Positions 6,926-14,983 of a DNA stretch of 23,751 nt are shown here, piece by piece. Every line of letters starts with the position of its first letter. Within the stretch, counting starts at the first letter, position 1. The notes beneath the pieces are model-generated. The model saw only the letters and a list, made by a program, of their open reading frames with translations, ran no database searches and had not been told where the DNA came from. Made by a program: the position numbers and the translations under genes. This stretch comes from an uncultured Campylobacter sp. (GTDB taxonomy: Bacteria; Campylobacterota; Campylobacteria; Campylobacterales; Campylobacteraceae): positions 1 to 23,751 of the forward strand of contig NZ_CALIMY010000121.1 of NCBI RefSeq assembly GCF_938045205.1. The letters are read 5' to 3'.

Positions 6926-8185
6926 ATGAAAGAAGCAATAATCAAAAAATTCGGCGCCGATCTCGCGCAAATTCCACAAGCCGAGCTAGCCTCATATGTG
7001 CAAGAGCTCGCCTTGCAAGAAGCCACGAAGGCTTTGTGTGAGCTTGACGACGAGAGTAAAAGCGCCAAAAGCACGCAATTAATCCTAGACTTCGCAGCCG
7101 AGTTAAAAGACGCGGGCGCGCTTAGCGATGAGACGGCAGAAGCCCTACTTAACGGCGTTAAAAAGGCGCTGTGTGACGAGGACGAGCAGGCTCTTTACAA
7201 GCTCATCTACGACTACGACGATCTGCGCAAAAAGATCGCTTGTAAGCAAAAGGCGATTAAAACCCTTGTTTTGCGCAGCTACGACGATCTGGATACCGCG
7301 CTGCAAAACGCAAGCGAAGCGGAGCTAAAAGAGCGCATAGGCGCGGCGCTACAGCGAGCGATTGCGAGTAAACTTCCGCTTGCGGACGTGCTGAAAGAAG
7401 CGAGTGAACTGGCCTTCATAAGCGTGCTCGAAAGCGGCACCGACATCGAGGACACCGCGCACGAGACGGCGAAAAACATCGCATTTTCGGCTATAGGCGA
7501 CGGGGAATTTACGAAATTCCGTACAAAAGAAATTTCAAAAATCATCATAAATCGCGCGATTTTCGTCGCAAACGAGAGCAAAAATACAGCCTCTGCGCTG
7601 ATTAGAGGCGCGATTTTAGGCTGCTACGACGGCATAAACAAAGCCGCCGAAAGATACCGTGAAGAGCTAAGTTTCTCGCCAGCAAGCGACGCACAGAGCT
7701 TAGAGAACGAAAGGCTTCAAATTTCGCAGATGAGCGAGCTATTTAGCGCCGTGCTAAGCGACGCGGTCGCAAGCTCGGAGGAGCCCGCTAAAAGCGAGAT
7801 CGCCAAGATCGCCGATGAAGAATTCGGAGGCTATTTGGCTAAATTTAGAAAAATTTCAAGCGATCTTGCCGAGCAACTAAGCGCCAAAATCGGCGAGATC
7901 GAGCTTGGCGAGCGCGCGAAAAAGGCGAGTGCCAAAGCGCGCGAAATCACTCAAGAGCTGAGCCAAAAAAGCGCCAAAATCATCGAAAACCTCGATCTGG
8001 ACGAGAAACTGGACGCAATCAAAAAAGAGCTCAGCGAATTTGAAAAGAAGATGAGCCAAAAATTTGCCGAGCTAAAAAGCTCCGACGTCGCTAAAAACGT
8101 AAGCGAAAGGGCGCGCGAGATGAGCGCTAAGGCTTACGAGGCCGCAAAAGAAACGATCGCCAAGCTAAAATACAAAAAGGACTAA
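6926..8185 (+). CDS. Long all-helical protein of unknown function
   Basis: About 419 residues. The ATG at 6926 has AGGAG 5 bases upstream; the frame also opens with a GTG at 6911 that lacks such a site. The whole protein is predicted helical by composition (Ala, Glu, Lys, Leu, few Pro or Gly). Residues about 40-260 contain recurring helix pairs with small-residue motifs such as A-L-L-N-G-V-K-K-A-L, A-K-N-I-A-F-S-A-I and A-L-I-R-G-A-I-L-G-C-Y-D-G-I. Residues about 310-419 are a charged amphipathic or coiled-coil tail with repeated A-K-A-R-E / S-E-R-A-R-E-M-S-A-K-A phrases, and the protein ends K-L-K-Y-K-K-D. There is no signal peptide. It is the last gene of the moaC group. I do not recognise a function; a link to a phasin-like or membrane-associated scaffold would be a guess. 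Confidence 0.75.
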   Translation: MKEAIIKKFGADLAQIPQAELASYVQELALQEATKALCELDDESKSAKSTQLILDFAAELKDAGALSDETAEALLNGVKKALCDEDEQALYKLIYDYDDLRKKIACKQKAIKTLVLRSYDDLDTALQNASEAELKERIGAALQRAIASKLPLADVLKEASELAFISVLESGTDIEDTAHETAKNIAFSAIGDGEFTKFRTKEISKIIINRAIFVANESKNTASALIRGAILGCYDGINKAAERYREELSFSPASDAQSLENERLQISQMSELFSAVLSDAVASSEEPAKSEIAKIADEEFGGYLAKFRKISSDLAEQLSAKIGEIELGERAKKASAKAREITQELSQKSAKIIENLDLDEKLDAIKKELSEFEKKMSQKFAELKSSDVAKNVSERAREMSAKAYEAAKETIAKLKYKKD

Positions 8186-8473
8186 ATGGGCTCCGCAGGC
8201 GCAAAATCCCTAGCGGTAAACACTCAGCGCTCGCTGCTTTACGTTGCATAATTTACTCGCTTGCCTTAAAGTCTGCACCCTCCAAATAATGGAGCTTTCG
8301 TTAGAGTTTGCAAGGCCTGCGCAGAATTCTTTATGCGCTTTAACGGCGCTGTAAAATTCCATACTGATAAAGAATTTTACGAATTTTGCATAACTAAATT
8401 TGGATACGCGCTGCAAAATTCCGTGCCGCCAAAAATCCTACGGCGATGCGAGACCCCGGTCCAACCAAATCTT

Positions 8474-8520
8474 GCCGCAACTATAAAATTCTAAGTGTAA
8501 AATTTTATAGCTGACGCGGC
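8474..8520. repeat. Nested inverted repeat
   Basis: CTATAAAATT (8481-8490) and AATTTTATAG (8501-8510) form a perfect 10-bp stem with a 10-base loop, flanked by GCCGC (8474-8478) and GCGGC (8516-8520), which can extend the pairing after a short interior loop. Confidence 0.6.
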
Positions 8521-8587
8521 ACATATAAAATTCCAAAGCCGGCGCAGATTTTTAAGCTTGAAATTTCATCGTACAAATTTGCGTAGC

Positions 8588-8603
8588 AGAATTTTAAAAT
8601 TCT
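8588..8603. repeat. 16-bp perfect palindrome
   Basis: AGAATTTTAAAATTCT reads the same on both strands. It is one of many arrangements of the AATTTTAAAATT word in this gap, so it may reflect composition rather than a binding site. Confidence 0.6.
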
Positions 8604-9271
8604 AAACGCGTAAAATTTTAAAATTCCATCCAAAATGATACGGCGCGGTTTGCAGTTTGAAATTTTATCCCGACGCGCGTAAATGAAATTTCGCGAGATA
8701 AAATTCTACGAAAAGGCGTCTTGGCGTTTGGCATTTCTGCGATCATTTCAATTCCCACAACGAAATTTTATTGCAGCGCAAAATGCAATGTGAAGGGCTA
8801 CCGCTAAGCTAACAATTAAAATTTTGCGTTGCAAAGATTAGCGCGGCTCATTTCGAATCATAGCGACATCCGAGCCCATTTTATCGCGCGATTTGATTGT
8901 GCAAATTTCAAATTGCTTTTATCTGCCCAAACTGAGCGCTTAGTGCAAATAAAATTTCGCCGGATTTATCGTAGCCTACGCAGCATAAATTTAAAACCGC
9001 GGCCCCAATCTCTGCTCTATTTAGGCGTAGAGGCACCTTGTTTATGCAACGCCGCGTTTAGATAAAATCACTACTTTCACATAGCAATGCCTCGTTTACG
9101 CCGCGATAAAATTCTGCGAAATCACCGCTAAATTTTATCGTTAAATTACAAAGCCCAATCCTATTTTAAAGGCGACGGGTGTTCTTAAATTTCACGACAA
9201 ATTACAAATAGATCGCGCCTGCAAAATACGGCAATTCAAAATAAAATTCTAAAAATTTAATCAAATTTCGC

Positions 9272-9277
9272 TAAAAT
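9272..9277 (+). promoter_or_regulatory. Candidate -10 box of the M48 protease gene
   Basis: TAAAAT in the context TTTCGC-TAAAAT-CGCCGC, 25 bases before the ATG, resembling the other promoters of this window. Confidence 0.45.
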
Positions 9278-9302
9278 CGCCGCAAAATTTTAAGGAGAAA
9301 AG

Positions 9303-10112
9303 ATGAAAAAAATAGCTCTTTTAATATCCTTTGCTGCGATGATGATTTTTACCGGCTGCGCGAGCACCACGCAAGGCGGTGCCGTAGGCATCGACCGCTC
9401 GCAATTCATCACCGTAAGCGAAGCTGAAATGGATCAAAGTGCCGCGCTTGCCTACAGGCAGATTACCGCCCAAGCAAACGCCAAACATGTCCTAAATACC
9501 GATAAAAAGCTAACTGATCGCGTTAGAGGCATCTCGAAGCGCCTAATCGCTCAAGTCGGCGCATTTCGCAAAGACGCACTGAAATGGAACTGGCAGGTAA
9601 ACGTCATCAACGACCCTACGATCAATGCTTGGTGTATGCCTGGCGGTCGCATCGTCGTATATACGGGCATCATCGAAAAGCTTAAGCTTACCGATGCCGA
9701 GCTGGCTGCTATTTTGGGGCACGAGATGTCTCACGCACTGCGCGAACACAGCCGCGAGCGAGCCTCGACTGAACAGATGAAAGATGTCGGTATCGCCGTA
9801 GCAAGCTCCGCAGCAGGGCTTGGAGATCTAGGCTCAGCGGCTTTGAACATGGCGGCGCAGTACACATTCACGCTGCCGTTTTCGCGCACGCATGAGACTG
9901 AGGCCGATCTGATGGGCGTTGAGCTGATGGCGCGCGCAGGATACGATCCAAGGGCGGCGATAAACGTCTGGGAGAAGATGAATAAGCTAAATGAGAGCCA
10001 TCCGCTTAAATTTATGTCCACGCACCCTTCAAACGACGATCGCATCGCCGATCTAAAAGAGGTGATGCCGAAAGTCTTGCCGCTTTACGAGGCTGCCACA
10101 AGAAATAGATAG
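9303..10112 (+). CDS. M48 family metalloprotease lipoprotein (LoiP/YggG-like)
   Basis: A 269-residue lipoprotein with a signal peptide ending in the lipobox F-T-G-C (C19 modified), so it is anchored in a membrane facing the periplasm. The peptidase domain has the zinc motif H-E-M-S-H at 140-144 and the downstream H-E-T-E-A-D (197-202), where E200 is the likely third zinc ligand. The N-A-W-C-M-P-G-G-R-I-V-V-Y-T-G strand (108-122) is typical of the family. Members related to E. coli LoiP and BepA degrade misfolded envelope proteins; the exact substrate here is unknown. AAGGAG lies 5 bases before the ATG. It stands alone, with a 1.1 kb gap upstream and a hairpin right after its stop. Confidence 0.93.
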   Translation: MKKIALLISFAAMMIFTGCASTTQGGAVGIDRSQFITVSEAEMDQSAALAYRQITAQANAKHVLNTDKKLTDRVRGISKRLIAQVGAFRKDALKWNWQVNVINDPTINAWCMPGGRIVVYTGIIEKLKLTDAELAAILGHEMSHALREHSRERASTEQMKDVGIAVASSAAGLGDLGSAALNMAAQYTFTLPFSRTHETEADLMGVELMARAGYDPRAAINVWEKMNKLNESHPLKFMSTHPSNDDRIADLKEVMPKVLPLYEAATRNR

Positions 10113-10137
10113 TCTTGCGATTTAAAATTTCGCAAGA
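10113..10137 (+). terminator. Candidate hairpin terminator after the M48 gene
   Basis: TCTTGCGA (10113-10120) pairs with TCGCAAGA (10130-10137) around a 9-base loop, starting at the base after the stop codon. Only GTTTG follows, so the T-run is weak. Confidence 0.45.
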
Positions 10138-10365
10138 GTTTGCGCGCTAAGGCTTTTTAAGTAGCAGGTTTTATCGTCGCATTTAAATTTCTTAATGGGC
10201 TTGCGCGCGGCGCTAGGATTATCCGCCGCCGTGCCGAAGCTCTATCGCGATAAAATCTCGCTGAGACAAAGGCCTGCCGCAGCGCGAAATTTTAAATTAC
10301 CGCAAAATTCTACGCACGGGCGCGAGGCATTTTCCACGCCTTTTGGATTTTAAAGCGTTTTTAGA

Positions 10366-10371
10366 TATAAT
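10366..10371 (+). promoter_or_regulatory. Candidate -10 box of the CNNM/CorC gene
   Basis: TATAAT preceded by the T-rich GCGTTTTTAGA, about 39 bases before the TTG start. Confidence 0.55.
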
Positions 10372-10409
10372 CATAAATATTTATTTTTAAATTTCAAAGG
10401 ATAAGAAAT

Positions 10410-11750
10410 TTGGACACGGACAGTTCGGTTTTAATGTTAGTTTTAGCTTTTGTATTCATCTTTATGAATGCTTTTTTTGTTCTTTCGGAATTCTCAATCG
10501 TCAAAGTAAGAAAGTCTCGCCTCGAAGAGCTTATCAAGGATAAAATTCCAAACGCAAAGCTCGCTTTTAAAATTTCAAACTCCCTTGACACCTATCTTAG
10601 CGCCACTCAGCTAGGCATTACGATAAGCTCGCTCGCCCTCGGCTGGATCGGTGAGCCAGCAGTATCGAGACTGATTGAGCTGCCGCTAAGATCCATCGGC
10701 ATAGGCAGCGGAGCAGCGGCGCATACGATCGCCTTCGTCATATCTTTTACGCTCGTTACGCTATTTCACGTCGTGCTCGGCGAGCTGGTGCCAAAATCCA
10801 TCGCTATTGCTAAAACCGAGAAGATCGTGCTTTTCATCTCTAGACCGCTTCATATTTTTTGGATTATGTTTTTTCCGATCATCAAGGCGTTTGACTTCAT
10901 CGCCGCCGTTTCACTTAAAATAATCGGCGTAAAACCCGCTAAAGAGAGCGAGCTCGCGCTTTCTGACGAAGAGATCAAAATCATCGCAAGCGAGAGCCTA
11001 AAGGGCGGCGTGCTCGATAGCCTAGAGACCGAGATCATCAAAAATGCCGTCGATTTCAGCGACACGGTCGCTAAAGAGATAATGACGCCGAGGCGCGATC
11101 TCATATGCCTAAATAAGCAAAAAAGCTACGACGAAAACTATGCAACCGTATTGCAGTCGAAATTTACGCGCTTTCCATATATCGACGGCAGCAAGGATAA
11201 CGTCCTAGGCCTCATCCACATCCGCGACATCATCCAGCAAAAGGGTGAGCGAAGCTTCGATAAGATCGTGCGCAAACTCATCATCGTGCCTGAAAACAGC
11301 CCGATCTCTAAAATTTTACCGATGATGAATAAACAGCGTATCTTCGCCGCGCTCGTTATCGACGAATACGGCGGTACGGCGGGATTTTTGACGATGGAAG
11401 ATATAATAGAAGAAATTTTTGGCGACATCAACGACGAGCATGACGCGAATGCACAAAATTTCAAACGTATCGACGAGAATACCTTTGAGTTTAGAGGCCG
11501 CTTCGAGATCGAAGGCGTCGAGGAGGTGATGGGCATCGACTTTGATGAGGAGACCGAGCAGCTAACGATCGGCGGCTACGTCTTTAATCTCTTCGGCAGC
11601 CTACCTGAAATCGGCGATAAAATAAGCGATGAAAACTGCGATTACGAAGTGCTGCGAATGGATGGCACGAGGGTCTCGCTAGTAAAAGTCACCAAAAAGT
11701 ACGAGCGGGAGTTGCGCGATAAAGATGATGCTCTGGGCGAAGCGAAATAA
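10410..11750 (+). CDS. CNNM/CBS domain membrane protein (HlyC/CorC/TlyC family)
   Basis: A 446-residue protein with a TTG start at 10410 and AAAGGA 9 bases upstream; an ATG at 10434 is the fallback. The order of domains is standard. A CNNM (DUF21) membrane part covers about residues 1-185, with four hydrophobic segments and the G-E-L-V-P-K-S-I-A-I motif (124-133). Two CBS units follow (about 222-282 and 290-345), opening with M-T-P-R-R-D and including D-E-Y-G-G-T-A-G-F-L-T-M-E-D-I-I-E-E-I-F-G-D. The CorC/HlyC C-terminal domain covers about 353-436. Family members are linked to magnesium or cobalt efflux or homeostasis in the inner membrane; older 'hemolysin' names are unlikely to describe the function. 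It stands alone between promoter and fumC. Confidence 0.93.
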   Translation: MDTDSSVLMLVLAFVFIFMNAFFVLSEFSIVKVRKSRLEELIKDKIPNAKLAFKISNSLDTYLSATQLGITISSLALGWIGEPAVSRLIELPLRSIGIGSGAAAHTIAFVISFTLVTLFHVVLGELVPKSIAIAKTEKIVLFISRPLHIFWIMFFPIIKAFDFIAAVSLKIIGVKPAKESELALSDEEIKIIASESLKGGVLDSLETEIIKNAVDFSDTVAKEIMTPRRDLICLNKQKSYDENYATVLQSKFTRFPYIDGSKDNVLGLIHIRDIIQQKGERSFDKIVRKLIIVPENSPISKILPMMNKQRIFAALVIDEYGGTAGFLTMEDIIEEIFGDINDEHDANAQNFKRIDENTFEFRGRFEIEGVEEVMGIDFDEETEQLTIGGYVFNLFGSLPEIGDKISDENCDYEVLRMDGTRVSLVKVTKKYERELRDKDDALGEAK

Positions 11751-11893
11751 GCACCTTTAGTTTAACTGTGTAGTAAGAATGCCCCATCTTGGCGAGATTC
11801 TAGTAAAATTTTAATATCGCTAATTTAGGGCCGCCTTTCTCGTCGCAAGAGAAATATTACGATTTAAATTCAATTATAATTTATATATTGATT

Positions 11894-11899
11894 TATAAT
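11894..11899 (+). promoter_or_regulatory. Candidate -10 box for fumC
   Basis: TATAAT within a very AT-rich stretch; a second TATAAT lies at 11875-11880. Either could drive fumC, whose ATG is at 11929. Confidence 0.45.
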
Positions 11900-11928
11900 T
11901 TTAAAAACTTCTTAGGAAAGGATTAATT

Positions 11929-13356
11929 ATGGAATTTCGTATCGAAAAAGACACGATGGGTGAGGTGAAGGTTCCGAATGAAAAATATTGGGGTGCGCAG
12001 ACGCAGCGCAGCCATGAAAATTTCGAGATCGGAGTGGGGCTGGAGACGATGCCGCGAGAGGTCATAGATGGTTTTGCCTATCTAAAAAAGGCGTGCGCGC
12101 TTGTTAATCGTAAGCTAGGCCGCCTAGACGAACCTCGCACTGAGGCGATCGCGCAGGCGTGCGATGAAATTTTAAACGGCAAGCTGGACGGAAATTTCCC
12201 CCTAGTCGTGTGGCAGACGGGCTCGGGTACGCAGTCGAATATGAATCTAAACGAGGTCGTTTCAAACCGCGCGATGGAGATTTTGGGGCTAAATTTCCGC
12301 GATAAAGCTGCGCTGGACGTTAAAGACGCAAAATTCGTGCATCCAAACGATCACGTAAATAAAGGCCAGAGCTCAAACGACACCTATCCTACGGCGATGC
12401 GAATAGCCTTTGTGCTCGAGCTTCAAAAAAAGCTACTACCCGCTATCGAAAAACTTGAAGCGACGCTGGATAAAAAGACCGCCGAGTTTGCGAGGATCGT
12501 AAAGATCGGCCGCACTCACCTGCAAGACGCCACGCCGCTCACGCTCGGGCAGGAATTTAGCGGCTACGCGCATATGCTAAAGGCGAGCAAGGCGCAGATC
12601 CTCGCCACTATGCCGTTTTTGCAGGAGCTTGCTATCGGCGGCACCGCGGTGGGCACGGGGCTAAACTCGCACCCGAAATTTAGCGAGATGGTAAGCGACG
12701 AGCTAAACGCGCTAACGGGCACGGCGTTTAAATTTAAATCCCATCCGAATAAATTTCACGGCCTAACCAGCCACGATGCCGAGGTGTTTTTAAGCGGCGC
12801 GCTAAACGGTCTGGCGGCGAATTTGATGAAGATCGCAAACGACGTGCGCTGGCTATCAAGCGGGCCAAGATGCGGTATCGGCGAGATAAACATCCCCGAA
12901 AACGAGCCCGGAAGCTCGATAATGCCGGGCAAGGTAAATCCGACGCAGTGCGAAGCCGTCACGATGGTCGCCGCGCAGGTGATGGGCAACCACGTCGCGA
13001 TCTCCATCGCCGCAAGCCAGGGCAACTTCGAGCTAAACGTCTTTAAGCCGGTGCTTACGTACAACCTCATCCAAAGCATCCGCCTGCTAAGCGACGCTAT
13101 GAACAGCTTTGAGAAACACTGCGCATGCGGTATCACGGCAAACGCCGCGAAAATCGACAAGCTACTGCACGAAAGTCTAATGCTAGTAACCGCGCTAAAT
13201 CCGCACATCGGCTACGCAAATGCCGCCAAGATCGCCAAAACCGCGCACCATAACGGTACAACGCTGCGTGAGGAAGCGATAAAATCGGGCATACTAACCG
13301 CCGAGGAATTTGACGCGTGGGTGGTGCCTGAGGATATGATCGCGCCGAAGGAATAA
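11929..13356 (+). CDS. fumC: Class II fumarate hydratase
   Basis: A 475-residue enzyme that interconverts fumarate and L-malate in the cytoplasm without an iron-sulfur cluster. In order: G-E-V-K-V-P-x-E-K-Y-W-G-A-Q-T-Q-R-S (11-28), G-S-G-T-Q-S-N-M-N (98-106), the catalytic-base region G-R-T-H-L-Q-D-A (194-201, H197), and the mobile loop G-S-S-I-M-P-G-K-V-N-P-T-Q-C-E-A (328-343) with the second catalytic serine. S-G-P-R-C-G-I-G-E-I-N-I-P-E-N-E before the loop points to fumarase rather than aspartase or argininosuccinate lyase. Length is near the usual 460-470. AGGAAAGG precedes the ATG. In this genus fumarase connects malate with fumarate, a respiratory electron acceptor. The gene stands alone and is followed by a hairpin at 13529-13561. 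Confidence 0.95.
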   Translation: MEFRIEKDTMGEVKVPNEKYWGAQTQRSHENFEIGVGLETMPREVIDGFAYLKKACALVNRKLGRLDEPRTEAIAQACDEILNGKLDGNFPLVVWQTGSGTQSNMNLNEVVSNRAMEILGLNFRDKAALDVKDAKFVHPNDHVNKGQSSNDTYPTAMRIAFVLELQKKLLPAIEKLEATLDKKTAEFARIVKIGRTHLQDATPLTLGQEFSGYAHMLKASKAQILATMPFLQELAIGGTAVGTGLNSHPKFSEMVSDELNALTGTAFKFKSHPNKFHGLTSHDAEVFLSGALNGLAANLMKIANDVRWLSSGPRCGIGEINIPENEPGSSIMPGKVNPTQCEAVTMVAAQVMGNHVAISIAASQGNFELNVFKPVLTYNLIQSIRLLSDAMNSFEKHCACGITANAAKIDKLLHESLMLVTALNPHIGYANAAKIAKTAHHNGTTLREEAIKSGILTAEEFDAWVVPEDMIAPKE

Positions 13357-13380
13357 ATTTTAGTTGCTTGATTTTTTGGG

Positions 13381-13456
13381 CTCGGCGGAATTTGCACGTT
13401 TCGGTAAAATTTGATCGCTTCGGTGGAATTTGATTATTTCGATAAAATTTGATTAT
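13381..13456. repeat. Four degenerate tandem 19-bp repeats
   Basis: Units start at 13381, 13400, 13419 and 13438 and follow the consensus TTCGGTRRAATTTGATNNN. The last three match best, and the first (CTCGGCGGAATTTGCACGT) is the most diverged. The array starts 24 bases after the fumC stop. Confidence 0.75.
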
Positions 13457-13528
13457 TTTGCGTGACGTGCTTGCTTTGCGCGATTTCGTAGAGTTTGCTT
13501 TAAAGCGATTTCGCCGAGCTTTCTTTAA

Positions 13529-13561
13529 AATCCGCAAATTTGAAAGCGAAATTTGCGGATT
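13529..13561 (+). terminator. Hairpin, probable fumC terminator
   Basis: AATCCGCAAATTT (13529-13541) and AAATTTGCGGATT (13549-13561) form a perfect 13-bp stem with a 7-base loop, followed by AAATTTATTTT. It is 170 bases beyond fumC, beyond the repeat array. The broken T-run makes it weaker than the 6128 terminator. Confidence 0.55.
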
Positions 13562-13612
13562 AAATTTATTTTAGTAATGCAGCTCTTTAGGTTCGCCAAA
13601 ATAGCGAAATTA

Positions 13613-13650
13613 CCGAAGCTAAAGTCGTCTTCCGAAGCTAAAGTCGTCTT
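13613..13650. repeat. Perfect 19-bp tandem duplication
   Basis: CCGAAGCTAAAGTCGTCTT occurs twice without spacing (13613-13631 and 13632-13650). The unit length equals that of the degenerate array at 13381-13456, although the sequence differs. Confidence 0.9.
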
Positions 13651-13753
13651 TTGCCTTTAAATTTCTATTCGTCACTTCACGCCTCGCTAAACGCATATCG
13701 AAACTGCAGTTAAGATAAAATTTTAAATACTTCGTAAGCGCTCAAAGGATAAA

Positions 13754-14596
13754 ATGCGCCAAAATTTTACAAATGGGAATTTTATGCGAGACTACGACAA
13801 AGAGCCATTGATCATAAACGATTACACCGTCTATCATGTATTTTCTTGGAATATATTTACTTGCATATTGTGTTTTTTGCTTTTAAGTTATGATCTGATT
13901 ACTACCGGCACTACGGGAAAATTTAGCGCTTTCGGTATCATTTCTTTAATTTTCGCGACATATACTTTCATACGATTTAGGATTTCGGCAGAGCAAAATT
14001 TTTCCAAAAATCCGAGCTATTTTTATTTTTCAAACAGCCTGATCCGCTATAACGGAAATATGAAGATAAAAAATAGTATAATCTCCGAAACTAAGATAGC
14101 CCCAGCTCCGTCCGCAAATATATCTAGCGTTCATTTCTGCGTAGTATGCGAATTAGAAACCTCCTACGGCAGGTTTCATTATTTAAGCTCGTATGAGTTA
14201 TATAGATATTCAAGTATAGGCGTTCATATAGGCAAACTTGTTCTTTATATAAAGCATCTAATGCTATATTTTATATTTGCTCTGCCGTATAAAATTTACA
14301 GACTCAAAAAGAGCTCGGAGCCCCTTTGGTTACTAAAAAGAAATTTCGTCATCAAATTTAATAACAGAAATTTCTTTTTAGTAAATGCGGTATCTGCAAA
14401 AGAGTATCATGAGCTACTGCAATATTTCAAGGCGCTAAACGTAAAAATAGAAGATCGGACCGACTTTATACCGCAGGCTCAAAATAGCAGCTATTTCACC
14501 GATAAAAACGAAATTTACAGAGACGATTTTAGCGATACGCAAATTCCGAAGAAAAATTTTAAATGGAAGCTTAGGCGGTTTTTTAGTTTGGATTAA
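13754..14596 (+). CDS. AT-rich gene for a membrane protein of unknown function
   Basis: A 280-residue protein. The ATG at 13754 has AAAGGA 4 bases upstream; a second in-frame ATG lies at 13784. Hydrophobic segments sit at about residues 30-50, 55-75 and 165-182, the third followed by a basic stretch (K-I-Y-R-L-K-K). The parts between are beta-rich and soluble, and the C-terminus is polar, ending W-K-L-R-R-F-F-S-L-D. The codon and base use is clearly more AT-rich than in the neighbouring genes, with many ATA, TAT and TTT codons. I do not recognise a family. The gene stands alone between fumC and the oxide reductase operon, which, with its composition, suggests an acquired or fast-evolving gene. 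Confidence 0.72.
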   Translation: MRQNFTNGNFMRDYDKEPLIINDYTVYHVFSWNIFTCILCFLLLSYDLITTGTTGKFSAFGIISLIFATYTFIRFRISAEQNFSKNPSYFYFSNSLIRYNGNMKIKNSIISETKIAPAPSANISSVHFCVVCELETSYGRFHYLSSYELYRYSSIGVHIGKLVLYIKHLMLYFIFALPYKIYRLKKSSEPLWLLKRNFVIKFNNRNFFLVNAVSAKEYHELLQYFKALNVKIEDRTDFIPQAQNSSYFTDKNEIYRDDFSDTQIPKKNFKWKLRRFFSLD

Positions 14597-14983
14597 AATT
14601 CTAGTTCAAACGGCAAGTTCTTAAATTTAGCGAGAATTTCACGAGCAAATAGAGAGTAGAGCGGCGAGGCAAATATTGCTCGCTGTTATCTCCAGCCTGC
14701 CGCAACTCAAAGTTACGATAAGTCAAATCAACTCAGTCATCACTGCAAGCGCAAGGTTATAAAATTTAAATCAGCTCTGCGACCTATCGTTGAAGTCGCG
14801 AGGCTGTAGCAAGCAAATTGGTCCCGATACACAGCCGCGACTATATAAAGCCGCGGCAAGTCGAAATCGATATACCTCGCCGTAGCAAAACCACGGCGAG
14901 TTTGGCTAAAGCCTGTAGAGGATCGGCGTATCTAGTCCAAGCCAGCAATGAGCCAGTCTTAAACCCCAAACCGCCCACAATCC
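14597..14983. other. Gene-free interval between convergent genes
   Basis: About 390 bp with no credible gene. It contains a perfect 8-bp stem, CTCGCCGT (14876-14883) with ACGGCGAG (14893-14900), and several GCCGCG words. No T-run follows on either strand, so it is not a clear terminator for either neighbour. Confidence 0.5.

Larger units (their letters stand above)
8186..9302. other. 1.1 kb gene-free, repeat-rich interval
   Basis: No frame here has a ribosome binding site with protein-like composition; the 68- and 78-codon open frames (8210-8416 minus, 8829-9065 plus) look like chance. The region is dense in AAAATTC, AATTTTA and GCAGAATT words in both orientations and contains the inverted repeats listed at 8474-8520 and 8588-8603. 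No tRNA or known RNA motif was recognised. Confidence 0.5.
13357..13753. other. Interval with 19-bp repeats and a hairpin
   Basis: About 400 bp without a credible gene. It holds four degenerate 19-bp units (13381-13456), a strong inverted repeat (13529-13561) and a perfect 19-bp tandem duplication (13613-13650). The end carries the ribosome binding site of the next gene. Confidence 0.6.

Noticed and set aside
8210..8416. 68-codon minus-strand frame in the 1.1 kb gap
   Set aside because: No ribosome binding site or recognisable motif; composition fits chance.
8829..9065. 78-codon plus-strand frame in the 1.1 kb gap
   Set aside because: No ribosome binding site and no protein-like pattern; it looks like a chance opening.
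13381..13650. CRISPR array
   Set aside because: The 19-bp units are directly adjacent with no unique spacers, and no cas genes are present.
14876..14900. Terminator of the oxide reductase operon
   Set aside because: The 8-bp stem is perfect but lies 84 bases after the stop and has no T-run on either strand; kept only as a note in the interval entry.
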